Assembly: GCA_015039365.1 (NCBI GenBank)
Contig: WION01000007.1
Location: forward strand, 682,001 to 746,000
Source: Amanita rubescens
Taxonomy: Eukaryota; Basidiomycota; Agaricomycetes; Agaricales; Amanitaceae
DNA length: 64,000 nt
Reading direction: 5' to 3'
In this document: positions 22,983 to 37,960 of the stretch, piece after piece
Position numbering within the stretch: the first letter of the stretch is position 1
Layout of the letters: every line of letters starts with the position of its first letter
Translations under genes and position numbers: made by a program
Notes under the pieces: generated by a model
Database searches by the model: none
Told to the model about the DNA's origin: nothing
Seen by the model: only the letters and a program-made list of their open reading frames with translations

Positions 22983-23788
22983 AGGGTCCTTAAGTCTCCC
23001 TCACCTTTTAATATTCTGTGCCGCGGGGTCGACGTTGCGATGTTGAAGTAGGAATCAGATGGTCCGGTGGTCGGGAAGTTTTTGCACACAAGACGGGGAT
23101 GCCTAGCACCAAAAATCTATTCGATCATGATCGTCGATTTCTCGTTCGATTCTCAGTTCTCTCGTTTGTAACGGCCGACATGCGTGTGTTATGAATCATT
23201 GTCTTTTTTTATCTTCAAAAAAGAACATTTTCTGCCTTTATTTTCTTTTTCTTTTTCCGTTCTCTTTGGTCTCTCATCGTCACTTGCCCCTTGTCGCACA
23301 TGCAGCTTGCTTTGAACCATTTTATGCCTTTCCTTTTCCGTATTGCGGCTTTATGCTATTACAGAGCTTGTGTGTGTATACACTAGTTATAACTTGTTTC
23401 GTGCGGAGTAGAACGATACGAAGTTCTGATGACCAGACGAAGCGTGTGGGGAAGACGGGTTGCTATGGAAAAGATCTCCAGACACCGTGTCCGTGTTACT
23501 CATTTCGAAGGAGTGCGTGCGATTCTTAAGTTTCTAATGTACTACCCATTTATTTAGTACTGTACAAGCCTTAACAAAAAATCCAAAACGGCAAGGTACC
23601 AGCCTTGTCCTGACAATCTTCTATACATGATATATACTAGACTTCTTCGAGACCAAACGCCTGCCTACTCGGGATAGCACAACGGGAAAGCGTTGAAGGA
23701 TACGATGGCAGACAGAATCGCAGAAAAAGAAACGTAGAATCCGGGAAAAGTCGCCACAAGTACCGGTCGTAACTCGGAGTCGGTTGAC
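22983..23788. other. Convergent 3' region between the G3BP-like gene and the MAP kinase
   Basis: I see no gene. The sequence is T-rich between about 23195 and 23280, fitting 3' UTR and transcription termination for two converging genes. A 112-codon plus-strand frame (23191-23529) is compositionally T-driven and has no recognisable motif. Confidence 0.5.
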
Positions 23789-25316
<1,528 letters not shown>

Positions 25317-26260
25317 GAGAGAGGGTAGTGGTGGTTGAGGGAGAAGAAAGAACAAGAAGCTCGGAACAATAAGTATCAAGTCAATGATTGCCAGATTACC
25401 CAAAACACAATTGATGATGTGACCCTTCCATTGTTCCATTTGGCTGCGCCCGTGCTTTCAGAAACGTCCCCCCTGCCACTTAATCTCCATGGCGATGGAT
25501 ACTCGTTGGCAGGGAACCAGGTTGCCTCTCGGTGATTTGCCGTGCCTATTTTCAGCAATGGCGTTTTTTTAAAAAATCTTTCCCCATTGTTCTTGCTTTG
25601 CGGCTGAGCTCAATCACACGCGTTACTAGTTCTAGTACATATTGGGCGATATGCTCTACTACTCCATTACTGCGGCGCGTACATCTGGGGAACGTCAATC
25701 ACTAATCAGCGTGTCAGTGACCACACGGTCGCTCAGCTTTGCGTAAACCCAAGGAGATTGCTAACTAAAAGCCAATAGCCGTCATTCAGTCAAATAAAGT
25801 ATTTCTATGAACACGAACCCGGAGCGGTGCCGACCCTGTAGCAATACGATGTGGAATTCCAAATGGGTTGAACGAGCGTGACAGAGCGGAATAGCCGGGC
25901 ACTGATCCTCTATAGTCGGAAAGGCGGTGATTGTGTCGCAGGAGCAACGACCATGCTGGGAAATAAGTGCCCCATGCTTGGAGTCACACAGTATGCAAGC
26001 GCTTCACGGTGCAAGCGAAACAAGGCGTCGAGGAATCTGAATAAGTTAATTTCACTGGGCCATCAGAAATACCAGAGCATCTTAAAACCGCGGAACATGG
26101 TTTATCCTACCTTTTGAAAGCAATGACGAAATCTCGGTCCGAGAGAAGAACTACATGACAATATCGTGCAACATTAAAAAGAATATATCAGGTTGAAATC
26201 CCCAGTACAAATAGGATAGCAACTTATGGAGGCAGAGCGAAATGACAGTCATTTTCCCAA
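25317..26260. other. Intergenic spacer upstream of the MAP kinase
   Basis: About 940 bp lying between the MAP kinase start and the Sec62 stop, both minus strand. No splice-supported coding sequence was seen. A poly-T/poly-A run around 25566-25580 may belong to the kinase promoter. Confidence 0.5.
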
Positions 26261-27208
26261 TCATTCATCATCGTCTTCAACTTCCTCTATGAGAGCATTG
26301 CGATTTCTCGTAGGTCTCACCTCTGGTGCGGCCTCCGGTACTTCCTCAATGAATGCGCCACCATTTTGACTGTGCTTCTCCTCGGCTTCCGCCTGTACCT
26401 TTTCCATTTCCGTTTCCGTCTCTTTGCCCTTTTCCTTCTTGCCCTTCTTCTTCGACTTTTTCTTGGGAATATCCCACTCCCATGTAGGAATAAACGAATC
26501 AACCTGATCAGCAAGTTTAAGAGCAGATCTTGCACATACAACGAGAAAAACTTACGAAGCCAACATCAGCAAACAAATTGGGGAAGATCCAAATACCAGG
26601 ACTAGCAACCAGGATGGTGATGATGTAGAATATCAGTCTGAAGATGGCGATCGCGAAGAATAAACCGATGAGACCCAGCATTCCAATACTCAGGTACCAG
26701 ACACCGAGACGCATAATGGGTGGCCATAGCGGGAACATAACACCCGCGAGCATAATAGCGACCATGGCAATCCCGCCCGCATATGTTGTCCATTGCGAGC
26801 CTTCATAGAACCATGCGTAATACTCGGTAGGATCAAATTTTTGTTCGGGTATAATTTGAAGGGTTTTCGGTGAGGAAGATGATGTCCCTGATGGCCCACC
26901 GCGTTGTACCCGAAGATAGAAGGCGGACATGTTTACGACATTTAACACTTTTATCGCGTCTTCTTCTGTCGTGATTTTGGGCACGTTGGACAGTTTGGCA
27001 TAAGCGGGTGAGAGGAGAGCCTTGATGGCAGATTTTCCTAAAGAAAGATGGTTAATAGAATTCAGAAAACGGCTGGGTCCGAACCTTTAAAGTAGTCCAA
27101 TCGCTTCCCATTCAGCGCACCAACGCGCACTTTCATTCCCGAACTCCCACCGCGTAAAAACTGCGCAACTTTCTTGATTTCGGGCGGCGCCTTCAATTGT
27201 TGTTCCAT
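26261..27208 (-). CDS. SEC62: ER protein-translocation subunit Sec62
   Basis: Integral ER membrane protein that with Sec63 drives post-translational import through the Sec61 channel. The N-terminal cytosolic domain begins with EQQLKAPPEIKKVAQFLRG and contains VRVGALNGKRLDYFKGKSA. It is followed by VNMSAFYLRVQRG and KFDPTEYYAWFYEGS just before the first membrane segment. Hydrophobic stretches follow at AMVAIMLAGVMFPLWPP and the LGVWYLSIGMLGLIGLFF/LIFYIITILV region. The tail begins with the conserved-looking LFADVGFVDSFIPTWEWD and is then lysine-rich (KKKSKKKGKKEKGK) and acidic to the TGA at 26261. Introns lie near 27040-27085 and 26525-26555. Order and motifs match the family over its full length. 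Confidence 0.92.
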
Positions 27209-27410
27209 AGCGATTGACTAAATCTCCAAAAACGAGACCGGGCTGTCTGAATGTTCGTGGGGCGTAATGACTAAAAATGACAGTAAGTTTGGGTGTGACT
27301 CAGGATATTGCAGGGAAGGACACTCGCAGAGAAAAAGAAAAAGACAAGGAAAGCAGCACTGGTCGGACACGTCACACACGATCTGCACTGCCACTCGATT
27401 ATATAATATG

Positions 27411-28882
27411 TCACGTAATATCATGCTCGACTTGCCACAGCGCCTTCTCCGCCGCCGCTGACCCTTGCTTCAGTCCAATAGATCGGCTTTGCTCCAAACT
27501 CAATTTCAAGAACCGCCTCGCCTCGTGTTTATCTTTTATCATCTAAAAAATAGAGATTAGGTTCTGACGGTGTTAAAGGACGAACTATTATTACCGCACG
27601 CAATACGCCGATATTGTACAAGCTAACAGCCAGAGCTAGTTCGCACGCCAGATCTGTCTCAGGAGTTTTACTAAACCACTTCGAACTTTTCTGACGGAGT
27701 TTATTTCTTGTATCGGTCGTTATGTCAAGGGCTTTACGCGACCAAGACTCAGCCTGCGCAATACCATCACTAGTTGGATTAGCACGAATAATAAGATCCG
27801 AAATTGACGACATCGTTTGAGCGCCTGCCAATGACGTGAGGGCTATTGTTACAATCAAATGAAACACAAACCTCGACAACGATTGGTTGCCGGTGACGTC
27901 CTGGGTGAGGGAGGAACAAGGAACGAAACGGCTTGGAGGAAAAGCGGGAGAGCATATCTAGCGAACCTGAGCTCACTGGCCCCGCTTCTTTACGCCTGTA
28001 TAAAACTTACTCATCCCTTCCATTTCGAACGTACAAGGTTCCGAGGGCCTCAAATGGCGCAGCTAAGTCAGTCGCTGATACCCATTCGGGCAGGGCCAAA
28101 GATTCGTCATTGGAGGGTAGTTTTCTTTGTTGTACAACAGCGTCATTGGCCCTCGCTGGCATGATATTGTTAAGAATGACTTCAACAGCCCACACAAGCC
28201 ACTTCTCTTCTTCAATATCATCTCGGCCCATTGCATTGGCCATCTCTGCAAGTTTGCAGGATAAAGTAACGGCTCGCATGTGCTCTTCGATAGATAGAGG
28301 TTGTTTGGACCCGACATCTTGTAGATGCGATAGAGCGTCGGAATAGACGTCGTATGCCCTATCCAAGCATCCTGTCGATTCGAGCATGGAACCAAGCGCA
28401 ATTGCAATCCCTGTAGTCTTGAGACACGGCAGTGGACCGAGTTCGGAAGGCGGAAGTGCTTTAGCAGTCGCCCACGCTCTGATTACGACGAATCATACAG
28501 ACACTTCACAAGAATACGTTCGCTGGGATAGCGTACCTGCGGAAATAGGATTCACTCTCATCATAATCCTTTTTATTCTTTTTTTTCAGTGCTGTGCGTA
28601 AATCCTGACGAAGAGCAGGAGGCCACGTTGTCATAGCATCATATACGTTAAATGCGCTAAGACATTGAGTTAAAGCAGTTTCAGAACCATGTTCACTTAC
28701 ATCCCGCCACACACGACAGCAAAACCAAGGGTACAAAGCGTCGTGAAGACCCACTTATAACGTTGCGCTGCGACCGATTTTTTATGTGATTCAGCTAATG
28801 TTGAGTAATGGTGGCCCAAAAACGTGTAACACGACAAACGGGCGCGTACCGGCGCAATATGGCGTGCTGACAACCTGAACAT
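27411..28882 (-). CDS. Mitochondrial TPR protein, Mgr3-like
   Basis: The start at 28882 gives a mitochondrial presequence-like N-terminus rich in Arg, Ser and His (MFRLSARHIAPVRARLSCY). One membrane segment follows (YKWVFTTLCTLGFAVVCGG), then alpha-helical repeats that look like TPRs: DRAYDVYSDALSHL, RAVTLSCKLAEMANAMG, APFEALGTLYVRNGR, AESWSRKALDITTDTR, ACELALAVSLYNIGVL. The last exon encodes DKHEARRFLKLSLEQSRSIG and ends at 27411. Yeast Mgr3 is an adaptor of the i-AAA protease Yme1 in the inner membrane with this architecture. The assignment is by layout rather than by diagnostic residues, so another mitochondrial TPR protein is possible. Confidence 0.72.
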
Positions 28883-29479
28883 ATCATAATCCGGTGACAG
28901 TAAGATACATGGAACTTGGAAACAACGACCGCAGATCGCCGAAGAGTCAAGACCACGTGGAGCGGGACTCCGTTCAAGCCGTTTACTTACCACGTTCAAA
29001 TATATGGAGAATTTCAATACTTCGCTCGTTGTCAATCGCTGTCCACGATGGTACACGATAGTGCGTGGGATGTGTCAGCCGCTGATCATGATGTTATAGT
29101 TAAATGATTCCGAGGATAAATCTCGTCAGCGTACAGTATTCGCATGGGCCAAACAAACGCCGAAACTGAAACTTCTCGCCTCAGGCACCATTTGAAAAGA
29201 AGTTGCCAGAGAATATTCTTCTATCGATGATCTTGTCTCCCAACTACAAGGAGATGGGTCAAATATAATGTCTTGAGCAAGTGGGCATTTTCGGCTCCGT
29301 GCGACAGAATCCCCCCAATTGAGCTCACAAAACTTGTGTTAGTTAGATAAACTGTCCCTGTCCCGACCCCATGTTTTGGCTCCGATGACATCCCCTTGAT
29401 CCATGGGTTCATTATTTAAGGTCATCGCTCGTCCGGGTCACCGCATCTTTATGTGCCTAATACCCAAGACTTACCCTTC
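28883..29479. promoter_or_regulatory. Divergent intergenic region between the Mgr3-like and SYG1-like genes
   Basis: About 600 bp between divergent starts. It must contain both promoters; no clear TATA box or repeated operator was recognised. Open frames within it are short and unsupported. Confidence 0.4.
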
Positions 29480-32400
29480 ATGAAGTTTGCTCGGTGAGTG
29501 CGGGAGATCAATGTATTTCTACTGGAAATTGATCACTCTGCTCAAAAGCCATCTAAAGGATAACCAGGTAAATGGAATCAAGGATTTTACAAGTCCATAG
29601 TTTACGTCCTCTTCAAGATTCCAGAATGGCAAAAGGCATATATGTATGATCTATCAAGTAATTTGACCAACACACCCTTACTCGACTTGCAGCGATTATC
29701 GGGGGCTAAAAAAATTGATAGCTGAGGTTCGAAACGCGGAAGCACTCTCTAGTGCATCAACCACGGTTGGCGACGTATCTTCTCAACCGAGTTGCGCGTT
29801 TACGGCTCCTCGTGTCGGCGTTGATGAACGTACCAGGGATTGGCACGATGTTATCGACATTTCAGCACGAGCGGCAGCGCGCCTCAGAGGTGCAAACGAC
29901 CGTGGATCCATGGCATCTACCACCTCAATGGCAAACGATGTTCCACGTGCTACCAAAACGATGTCGCATATTCGCCATTCTATGTTCAGCCTTAGTCCTG
30001 GGTTAACAAGGAGACGCACTCGGGGCCTTTCTCTTGCTAGTATATGTGCGTTTCCCATATTCTCAAGTACGTACTGTTGTGAACACATACTTTGAAGGGA
30101 GCGAAATGCCATGGAAAGCTAATCCTCTAGCCGGTCTATCTCTCTCCGAGCTATACAAGGAACTTAATCCTCTACAAATGCAGTTTTTCACCGTGCTAGA
30201 TGCAGAGCTAGACAAAGTCAATTCGTTTTACGCTATGAAGGAAAGCGAGTTGCAGGACCGGACCCAGCTTCTGATAGAACAGTTTAAGGAACTCAACGAA
30301 CATAGACGCATGGTTTACGTTAGTGTATTCATCTTTTTTTGTTATCAAATTTATACTGAAACCCAAAAATCAGAGAGCGCAACCTTCAAAGACACCCATT
30401 TGGAGGCTTGCATGGAACCGTACTCTAAGATCTATGCCGGCAATTTTAACTAGTGATGAAGCTGCTATTGGTGAAAGGTTTTCGAGAGCCAGTCCATCTG
30501 TTTGTTATTTTTTTAAAGTCGTATGCTTGTTTTGACACATATCTTCCAGCATCACGGAAAGAAGGATCCAAATTTCGGTGCGGCACGGGCGGAGCCCCGA
30601 GGACGGCGAGTAGCGGGTCATTCGTCAGATCCCGGAGATTACGTGCAAGCGAAGAAACGGCTCAAGAAAGCAGTTCTGGAACATTATCGGCAAGTTCACA
30701 TTCACTAATATGGTTTGATCCTAATCATACGGAATTCTACAGTGCGATTGAAGCACTACACAACTATCGCGTATGTCTGGAAGTTCGTCGTTCTGGCTGC
30801 GCTCTCACGTCTGGATAGATTCTGAACGTTACAGGGTTCAGAAAAGCGTTGAAAAAGTTTCAGAAATGCACCAAGGTGTGTAGAGGCAATGTAGAAATCT
30901 GACGGGAAATCAAATATCTTGGCAGATACCCGCGCAGCAGCAATATATGGCAGAAAAGGTCAGTGAAATGTGCTATAACGTATGTACATGGTCTCAAGTT
31001 TCCTAGATCGACAGGAGTACCTTAGCATCGGATAAGACCATCCGGGTCATGATGGAGGAGATGGAAGAGCGATACGGAGAATTCTTTTGTCAGTGCTTCA
31101 GCTCCATCGTCATTGTTTGAGTCTGACTGTGGTTGAGTGCGCGGCAATCTTAAAAAAGCGAGGGATTCCTTGCGCTCTGGTTCCCGCACAACCACACACT
31201 ATGTACCCACCTTCAGATCTGGAATATGTCTGGGCATGGCACTCCCTGCGCTCGTTGCAGGGATTTATCTAAGTATGTCTTGCCATAAATAGTCGGGGAA
31301 GAAGATCTGATAGATATTTTGAAGGCTTCCAACCCTACACGCGAGAACAAATCCGTGGTTGGGATGCACTACTCTATATTTATGGGACGTTCTTTATCCC
31401 AGTCATATTCTCGATTCTTATCACATTAAATCTCCTCATCTGGGCCCACTTCCGCATCAATTATGTTTTTATTTTTGGTTGGTATTTCTCGGCTCTCTCA
31501 ACGGATCAATTAACATCGGCTATCCATTAGAACTGGACTCAAAATCATATCTCGACTATCGTCAATATCTCGAGGTGTGTGACACTTCAGACTAAAATAC
31601 GCTTTTATTCATCAAGCCTCGTTAGTTGCCCAGTTGGCTCTTCACTGGGTTGTGCTATGCATTCTTCTTCACTTTTTCTCGCATTGGTTATCCAGGCATT
31701 TCACCGTCATACTGGTTATTCGTTTGGCTCGGCTTTGCAACAATCCTTATCTTCAATCCTTTACCAATCTGGGTTAGAAGTTCGCGTCTCTGGCTCTTGA
31801 AAGTATTAGGACGAGTTATATTGTCTGGAGTACGCCCAGTCGAGGTGCGTTATTCACATTACGACTATACACCCCCTCATTGTCCACCAGTTCGCGGATT
31901 TCTGGCTCGCGTCAGTGCATGACTTTGTACTCTCGAATAAAAACTGACATCATCTCTCAGTGATCAGCTATGCAGCTTTACTTTCTCACTGTCAAGCCTT
32001 CCCGTTTTTGCGTGCGCGTATTCGGTCGCATTCGTGGATGAATGGGACAGATGCGATTCATCTTCTCGCCTATGGCCTGCTCAATATGCATTAGCACTTT
32101 TGCCTTTTCTCTCTCGATTCATTCAAAGTCTAAGGCGTTATTATGAATCTGGTCTTCCCGCTCACTTAATAAATGTGAGTACTGGTATGACTCTTTCGTT
32201 GCCGAATTTCATCTTTCCATGGGCAGGCGGGGAAGTACGGCACGGGCATGCTTAGCAATCTTTTCTACTTCTTGTGGAGAGCGTCGGGTATGTTTTGATG
32301 ACTTCCGCCTCTTTCAATGAGCTAACGCATTCCATAGGTAGCGGTGGCAACAGCCTCATGGCAATATGGTGTATGCTCAGCACTGCTTATGCCATCTATG

Positions 32401-33011
32401 GAAGCGCATGGGTACGTCTTTTGTTGCTTCGTTTGGAAGTTCGTTCAACGTTCTCGGACAGGACACACTCGTGGACTGGACATTGTTGAACCCACAATCA
32501 ACCAGTTGCTTTCTTCGAGACGATCTGGTTTATCCTTCACACGCATTCGTAAGCTGTACCGCCCACTGACGTGTATCCATCTACTAACACGCCTGAGTTT
32601 AGTATTACTGTGCTATAGTGAGTTGTCCGGTGAAGCGTATCAACAATGACGTGAACAATAATTTGACAGGTCTCAAACTTCATTTTAAGGCTCACTTGGG
32701 TCGTCTATATACCCCAAAATGGATTGGACCCCAAGACACGAGCGTTCATTGTTGCATTTCTAGAGATGCTCCGACGATGGCAATGGAACCTACGTGAGTT
32801 CACATTTACGCTGTCGCACTGTTCATGTGTAATGGGACCATAACTAGTCCGGTTGGAGAACGAACACATTGGTAACATTGATCAGTATCGCATCACGCGG
32901 GAAATGCCATTGCCGTATGCTTACGAGGATCGATACGAAAACGATGAAGCTGATGACGACGGCGAGGATGATGACGTTGTGATAGTTATTGAAGGAAGTC
33001 AAACGAGTTGA
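29480..33011 (+). CDS. SPX-EXS membrane protein, Syg1/Xpr1-type phosphate exporter homologue
   Basis: The gene begins with very short exons: MKFAR (29480), HLKDNQ, IPEWQKAYI and DYRGLKKLIAEVRNAE, the N-terminus of an SPX domain. The SPX domain continues with GLSLSELYKELNPLQMQFFTVLDAELDKVNSFY and KESELQDRTQLLIEQF. Hydrophobic exons after 31350 form the EXS part: RGWDALLYIYGTFFIPV, SYWLFVWLGFATILIFNPLPI, the VLGRVILSGVRPVEF..DFWLA region, FVDEWDRCDSSSRLWPAQYALALLPFLSRFIQSLRRY, NAGKYGTGMLSNLFYFLWR and LGQDTLVDWTLLNP. A C-terminal LEMLRRWQWNLLRLENEHIGN is followed by an acidic tail. SPX senses inositol pyrophosphates; EXS proteins export phosphate. At least twelve short introns are present; individual boundaries are not all resolved. 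Confidence 0.88.
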
Positions 33012-33168
33012 ATCTGAATATTTAGACTGACACTGACACTGACCCTCATTTGTTATTTCGTAGTTTCATTTTGACATTTTTACCTACATGCTTATCATTA
33101 ATAGCATTCATTGATATCTGGTTACATCAATGTTAATTAGGTTACGATTTGTTACATCAGATCCACTA

Positions 33169-34311
33169 TTACAAGACCTGACGTTCCCTCTCAAGGCTTG
33201 CCTGTCGTGCCAAAGCAGATGACGGCGGTGCCATGTGTCTCTGCCGTACCGACTGCGGTGACGTATCTTGACGTATCGTTGATGAACTTGCTGGAGGTGT
33301 ACTGCTCCTTGATGACGGTAAACGTCCTCTGGATGTTGAAGAGGAGGACAGCGTTCGGATAGGTGTTGCCGTCCCGCTCATGGATGGGCTGAGTCCGGGT
33401 GCCGTGTCCCACCACCACCTGGTCAACCATCCAATCAACCTTTGGCGCCTTAATATTCTCTCTTTTTCCTCCCGCCTTTTCTCGAACACGGTACGGTAAC
33501 GCTCATAGCCTTCTCTGAAAGCGCGGTCAACGCGAGAAGAAAAGATGAGCTCGCCACGTGGGTTGGTAGCTGGTGGGATCGTGGGTATAGGACGAGTGGA
33601 GGAGGGTGAACGTGAGCGTATTGTGGGTGGAGGGGACGAGGAACGCGGTGAGGTGGCTTGTGAACCTGCTTTTAAGCGTGGATGCTCGTGCTCCGGGCGG
33701 GGGAAGAGTAATGAGAGAGGTTTATCGATAAACTTGAATTTTGAGCGAAGAGGGGGCTTGCGAACGTTGAGATACATGTTGAAGGAGCGCAAAGCACGAT
33801 TAGCGTGTGGGACATATCTAATTGACTTAGAACGAGCGGCGTCGTAAGATGTCATGTACGCACTTGTTAGCATATGCTATCTTTTCGGTGTACAACCCGC
33901 TTGCAAAGAACAACACCAGCGTTGTGATTGCAACGAACAGCAGACCGCTGGCGATATACGGAGGTAACGCCACCTGAGTGTTGGGTGTGCAGACATGCGG
34001 AAGGACACGCTGCAAGAGGACCTTGTAGGGAATAACGAGCATGGAATCTTCAGGAGACAGGAACAGGACTTCGAGGAGAAGAAAGGCTATCACGGCCAGC
34101 AACTGGAGCAGAAATACTGGCAATTACGTGCACTGGTTGGTAAGGTTGTCTCTTCCTTTTCGCGCGACTAGGGAAAGGTAAACATACCCTGGTAACGTTT
34201 TTTTCGACGCTTGAGATTGAGTGCGTTGGATTTGAGACGTTCTTCGAATAGTAGAAGATCACGGTAGGTGGTAGAGTCATTTTGGGGGTGAAATGGGCCA
34301 AGCGGGGGCAT
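33169..34311 (-). CDS. SPO7: Nem1-Spo7 phosphatase regulatory subunit Spo7
   Basis: Regulatory partner of the Nem1 phosphatase at the ER/nuclear membrane, which activates phosphatidate phosphatase and controls lipid and nuclear membrane synthesis. From ATG 34311 the frame reads MPPLGPFHPQNDSTTY, then the family signature RDLLLFEERLKSNALNLKRRKKRYQ (landmarks RDLLLFEERL and RRKKRYQ). Two membrane segments (LLQLLAVIAFLLLEVLFL and GLLFVAITTLVLFFASGLY) and NRALRSFNMYLNVRKPPLRSKF follow. The C-terminus is a long Ser/Pro/Arg-rich extension. Introns lie near 34125-34190 and 33820-33860. The gene converges with the SPX-EXS gene; only about 157 bp separate the two stops. Confidence 0.85.
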
Positions 34312-34755
34312 GGAAGTCGAGACGCACAGAGTCTCATCAGCACGCTATATCGAATTTTCACACGTGCGTCTCGCATGGAACGGAACTCGCAAATCACCCA
34401 TTTGGACGTGCAGGTGCTCTTTCTGGAAACTAACGTTTTGAACAACCCTCAAGGGAATTCTCCTCGGGGATTCACAATTCCCTGGGACCCCAATTCCCAC
34501 CAGCGAGGCACGAAAGGTAAAACCAAGGTTATAACCCTGGTCATAAAGGAGCTAATCATGTTCATGATCAAGATAATGAGGTCAGAGGGATACCAGATGG
34601 CTGTAAATCGGCCAGATCCAATCGAGGTTAATCAGAAAAGCAGCCACGGTCCTTTTTCAAGCAGAGGGTAAATGGCTCAATCACCAGTTTCTTCCTTTCA
34701 CCAATTCCATGCTCCGCGTTCCATGGTAATGAATAAACGTAATTTATTATGAAAA
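34312..34755. other. Spacer between VPS16 and SPO7
   Basis: About 440 bp between two minus-strand genes. A plus-strand frame at 34282-34671 has no recognisable motif. I see nothing else in it. Confidence 0.45.
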
Positions 34756-37700
34756 TTACTTGAATGTCGACGCAATCTGTTCAAGTTCCCGAGCAATCAT
34801 CGTGTTTGGAGATCTCCTACGCAGTTCCCTTTGATGGTGTCAGTTACTTGACGGCAAAGACCGACTCGTAACACTCACTGTAGCTTCGCCTTGTCCCCCC
34901 TGTCCTTGCATTCCTTGCCTGCTAGCCTCCAATCGCCACATTCCACATATAGGTCTACTCGTTTTGGCGAGTCGCAACGAGCGACGTATGATATGGCCTC
35001 CTTGGCATGCCCCTTTGATACCAAGTGGCGCACAAATGGCTCATACCCTATCGGACTTCTCCTGGATTTGGAGAATGCCTCGAGCCCTTCAAAGTCCCCA
35101 ATCTCTGTCAAGGCATACAATTTCAGATACCAGAACCTAAAAGCGATCGTTTATAGCTCCGAAGTCTGATGATGGCGCAGCTCACCGTTTATCTGACACT
35201 TTGAAGTCTGATTTGATTTTATCTGCTCGTTTACCCAATCCATTCACTACACACTTCCTTATTGTCTCGCTGACGCTCAGGCCAAAGTAAGTAACGTTGC
35301 CACCAGCCTCTTTCTCTAGTTCCTCCTGTAATGTTAGCAGCCGAACGCTTTCGCCCATCATCTACCATTCAAATCAACTCGAAGGTTCCGACAGACAAAG
35401 ATAGTAATTTACCTTGGCTTCAAATCCACGATCCTTGTCTTCTGAGAAAAACTTCTGCGCTGCTTTGATAGCCGTGATCTTCGCTTGACGATCCTACACG
35501 TCTTTGTGTGCAAAATGTAACGTTGATCATAGGAAATTACCTACAGTCATCCAATAGGCATCCTCGAGCAACAGAACGGCGCTTTCAACGCGTCGATCAT
35601 CAGAATAATAAAAATCACGAAGCATCTCCCGATCGTGTTGACGAGCATACACTTGAAGCAGCTTGCTTGCAGGTCTCAGCTGTGGACCGCCATCTTCAAT
35701 CAGGCGGAAGAAATCCCCCAGATTAAGTCGTTTGTGTAAGTCCAAAAGAACCTGATAAACTGTGCCCTGTGAATATTTTTATACGAAGAAATATGCTAGA
35801 ACAAACCCAAGTTAGTGTCACCGCTGTCGACGGCTTTCAGCAAAGCCAAACGATCTTCTTTCATTGATAGCAGCAGGGGAACTTGATCGGATGCATTTGT
35901 CTCATAGTCTAGCAACTTGAATTCTCGTGAGTCTCAGTAAAAACTGGGATCAATGGGATTGCTTACCTTGGTGGCCAAACCCGTTCTGCCAGCCTCCCAT
36001 GCTCGCCTCGCAATCTCAGCGTAACTGACGCTAGCGCCTCCCACTTGTTTGAACTTTTCTACAATGACTTTGCACACTTCTTCATCATTGCCTAGTTCAG
36101 AGTCCGGTCCGGTACCAGTAGTCGTAGGCTTGGATTTAAGTATCTTGGCTATAGCCCAGTGCTTGAGTACAGCGTCTGGTTTCACTGACAAATAATTCGA
36201 GATGCGTAATGCGAGAAGATGGAGATTTCGCGATGTTAACCGCGCAATAAGATGTGATGGAGAAGTGTAAGTGTACCTATCACACATAATGAGATTGAAC
36301 GGAATCAAAGAGGTTCAAACTACGTACTGAGCATAAGTCAACGGCAGACCAACTTCGTAAAAGCGGACAGCATTTAATACTTTTAATGTTTGACCCATGT
36401 TAACGAAATCCGTGGGGTTATACAGATCCAGGTATCCCCGGCCAAACTTGGCCGCCTTTATGAGAAGAAGTCAAGTACGGAAGATACGCCAGTTCACTAT
36501 GATACGCACATTCAAGAGTTGCCGCTGCCAATGTGGCTCCCACTCCTGACCTGCAGCATCAATACAGTCGTCTACGGCTTTCGCGAGGTCTGGCCGTATA
36601 CTTCGCACGTTATCGTCGGCTTTCGGGGAACGTTGGCTGAAGCTTTCCCAAGCGTCGTATAGGATGGCAGCAGGGGTTGTGGACCCTGGCCGGAACACGG
36701 ACAAAGTTGATGCTGAAAATACAATTAGTCGTTGCTAACCCATCAGCGTAAAGGCATATACCAGGAACTTTTTGAATAAAATCGCATGTATCTGATCCTA
36801 TTATCCTTATTCCGTCGGGTTCAGTAACCGCAAAAGTAGTGCCAGAGTAATAATACCTGGGCGGTGCATATACTTAATTTCAGCTACTCATAGCATCACA
36901 CCAAAACCACGTACTGCAGCCTGTCCCCGAATGGACCAATCAACGATACGGCATTATCCCAGGTCACAAGTATCGCATCATTACCACACCATTCTACTTG
37001 TCGCACAGGCCCATTCGCCTCGGCGACACTGCTTGTATCAAACTCCGCCATACTCCTCTGAAAGTCCGTTGACACGACCCAAAGAAGGCCTGTGAACGTC
37101 AGAAGTGCCAAGGACTTGCCATTAGGTGATGGAGAAACATGAGTAAATGGCCCGCGCGCCAGACGCTGGTCCGCGATCTCGAGACTGTCCACGGTGTAAA
37201 TCGACGTGTCGACCGACAACAAAACCTCGACATGTCTCGATATAGTCGAGTCCGGAGGGATAATATTCCATGCATGAGGAGGCTGAGATAGTCCTTGAAT
37301 ATGGATTTAGCTTGTTATCAACTGAATAAACCTTTGCGCACCTGGGTGTGCTAATTGCAGTGAACGACCTCCTTGCCATCCTTTCACTTCCAAAAGCGTT
37401 AAGGCACCCGTCAACGCGACGAGCCCATTTTCATGTATCCGCGCATCGATAACTCCTACTTCAGTTGCATCGCCTCCCAAGGAAAACTGTTGGTATTCCC
37501 CTTGCAAATCGTACAACCGATAGGTGCCTTCTTCGTTCAATACGACTAGTCGCTCATCATACGTCCATCCAAATCGAATAATCCTTCCTTGGTCCCACTA
37601 TTACCAGAACGTCAGTTAGAACGTGGTTTCGTGATGGGCTAAATTATCCACACTGAACGTCAAGATGGCTTCACCCGCAGAAGATATTATTTGGATTTGG

Positions 37701-37960
37701 GGCTTTAATGATACGGGAGCTCTTCCCAGGACTATTAGCTTAGTGCTGTCTCGCATAAGCGCTAGTAGGGCATGATTAACCGCGTGGAACACAGAAAAAA
37801 AACATAAACACCTGCCTAACGGACCCCCATACCGGCAACCAGCAGTAACGTAGTCACCGAGATTTGTGAGGTTTCCAGGTAACGAATACAGTTGTTGTTT
37901 TCTATAGAAAACATTGCCATCTTGCATTGCCTGCCATGATGACGTTGGATGCCCCGCCAT
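34756..37960 (-). CDS. VPS16: Vacuolar sorting protein Vps16 (HOPS/CORVET core subunit)
   Basis: Core subunit of the HOPS and CORVET tethering complexes, which contacts Vps33 and acts in endosome/vacuole fusion. The product starts [22 protein letters not shown] at 37960. The N-terminal beta-propeller includes YGGPLG, YTAGDKI-like strands and [21 protein letters not shown] (36900-37000). The helical C-terminal half includes [22 protein letters not shown] (36530-36590), [43 protein letters not shown], a block near [24 protein letters not shown] and the end EQIASTFK at 34756. Numerous introns interrupt it. Content and order match Vps16 end to end. Confidence 0.9.

Noticed and set aside
23191..23529. 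112-codon open frame starting MNHCLFL after the G3BP-like gene
   Set aside because: T-rich 3' flank composition produces hydrophobic codons by chance; no splice partner, no recognisable family and no regulatory context.
29221..29412. Small minus-strand frame in the promoter of the SPX-EXS gene
   Set aside because: Short, no motif, no splice support; lies in an expected divergent promoter.
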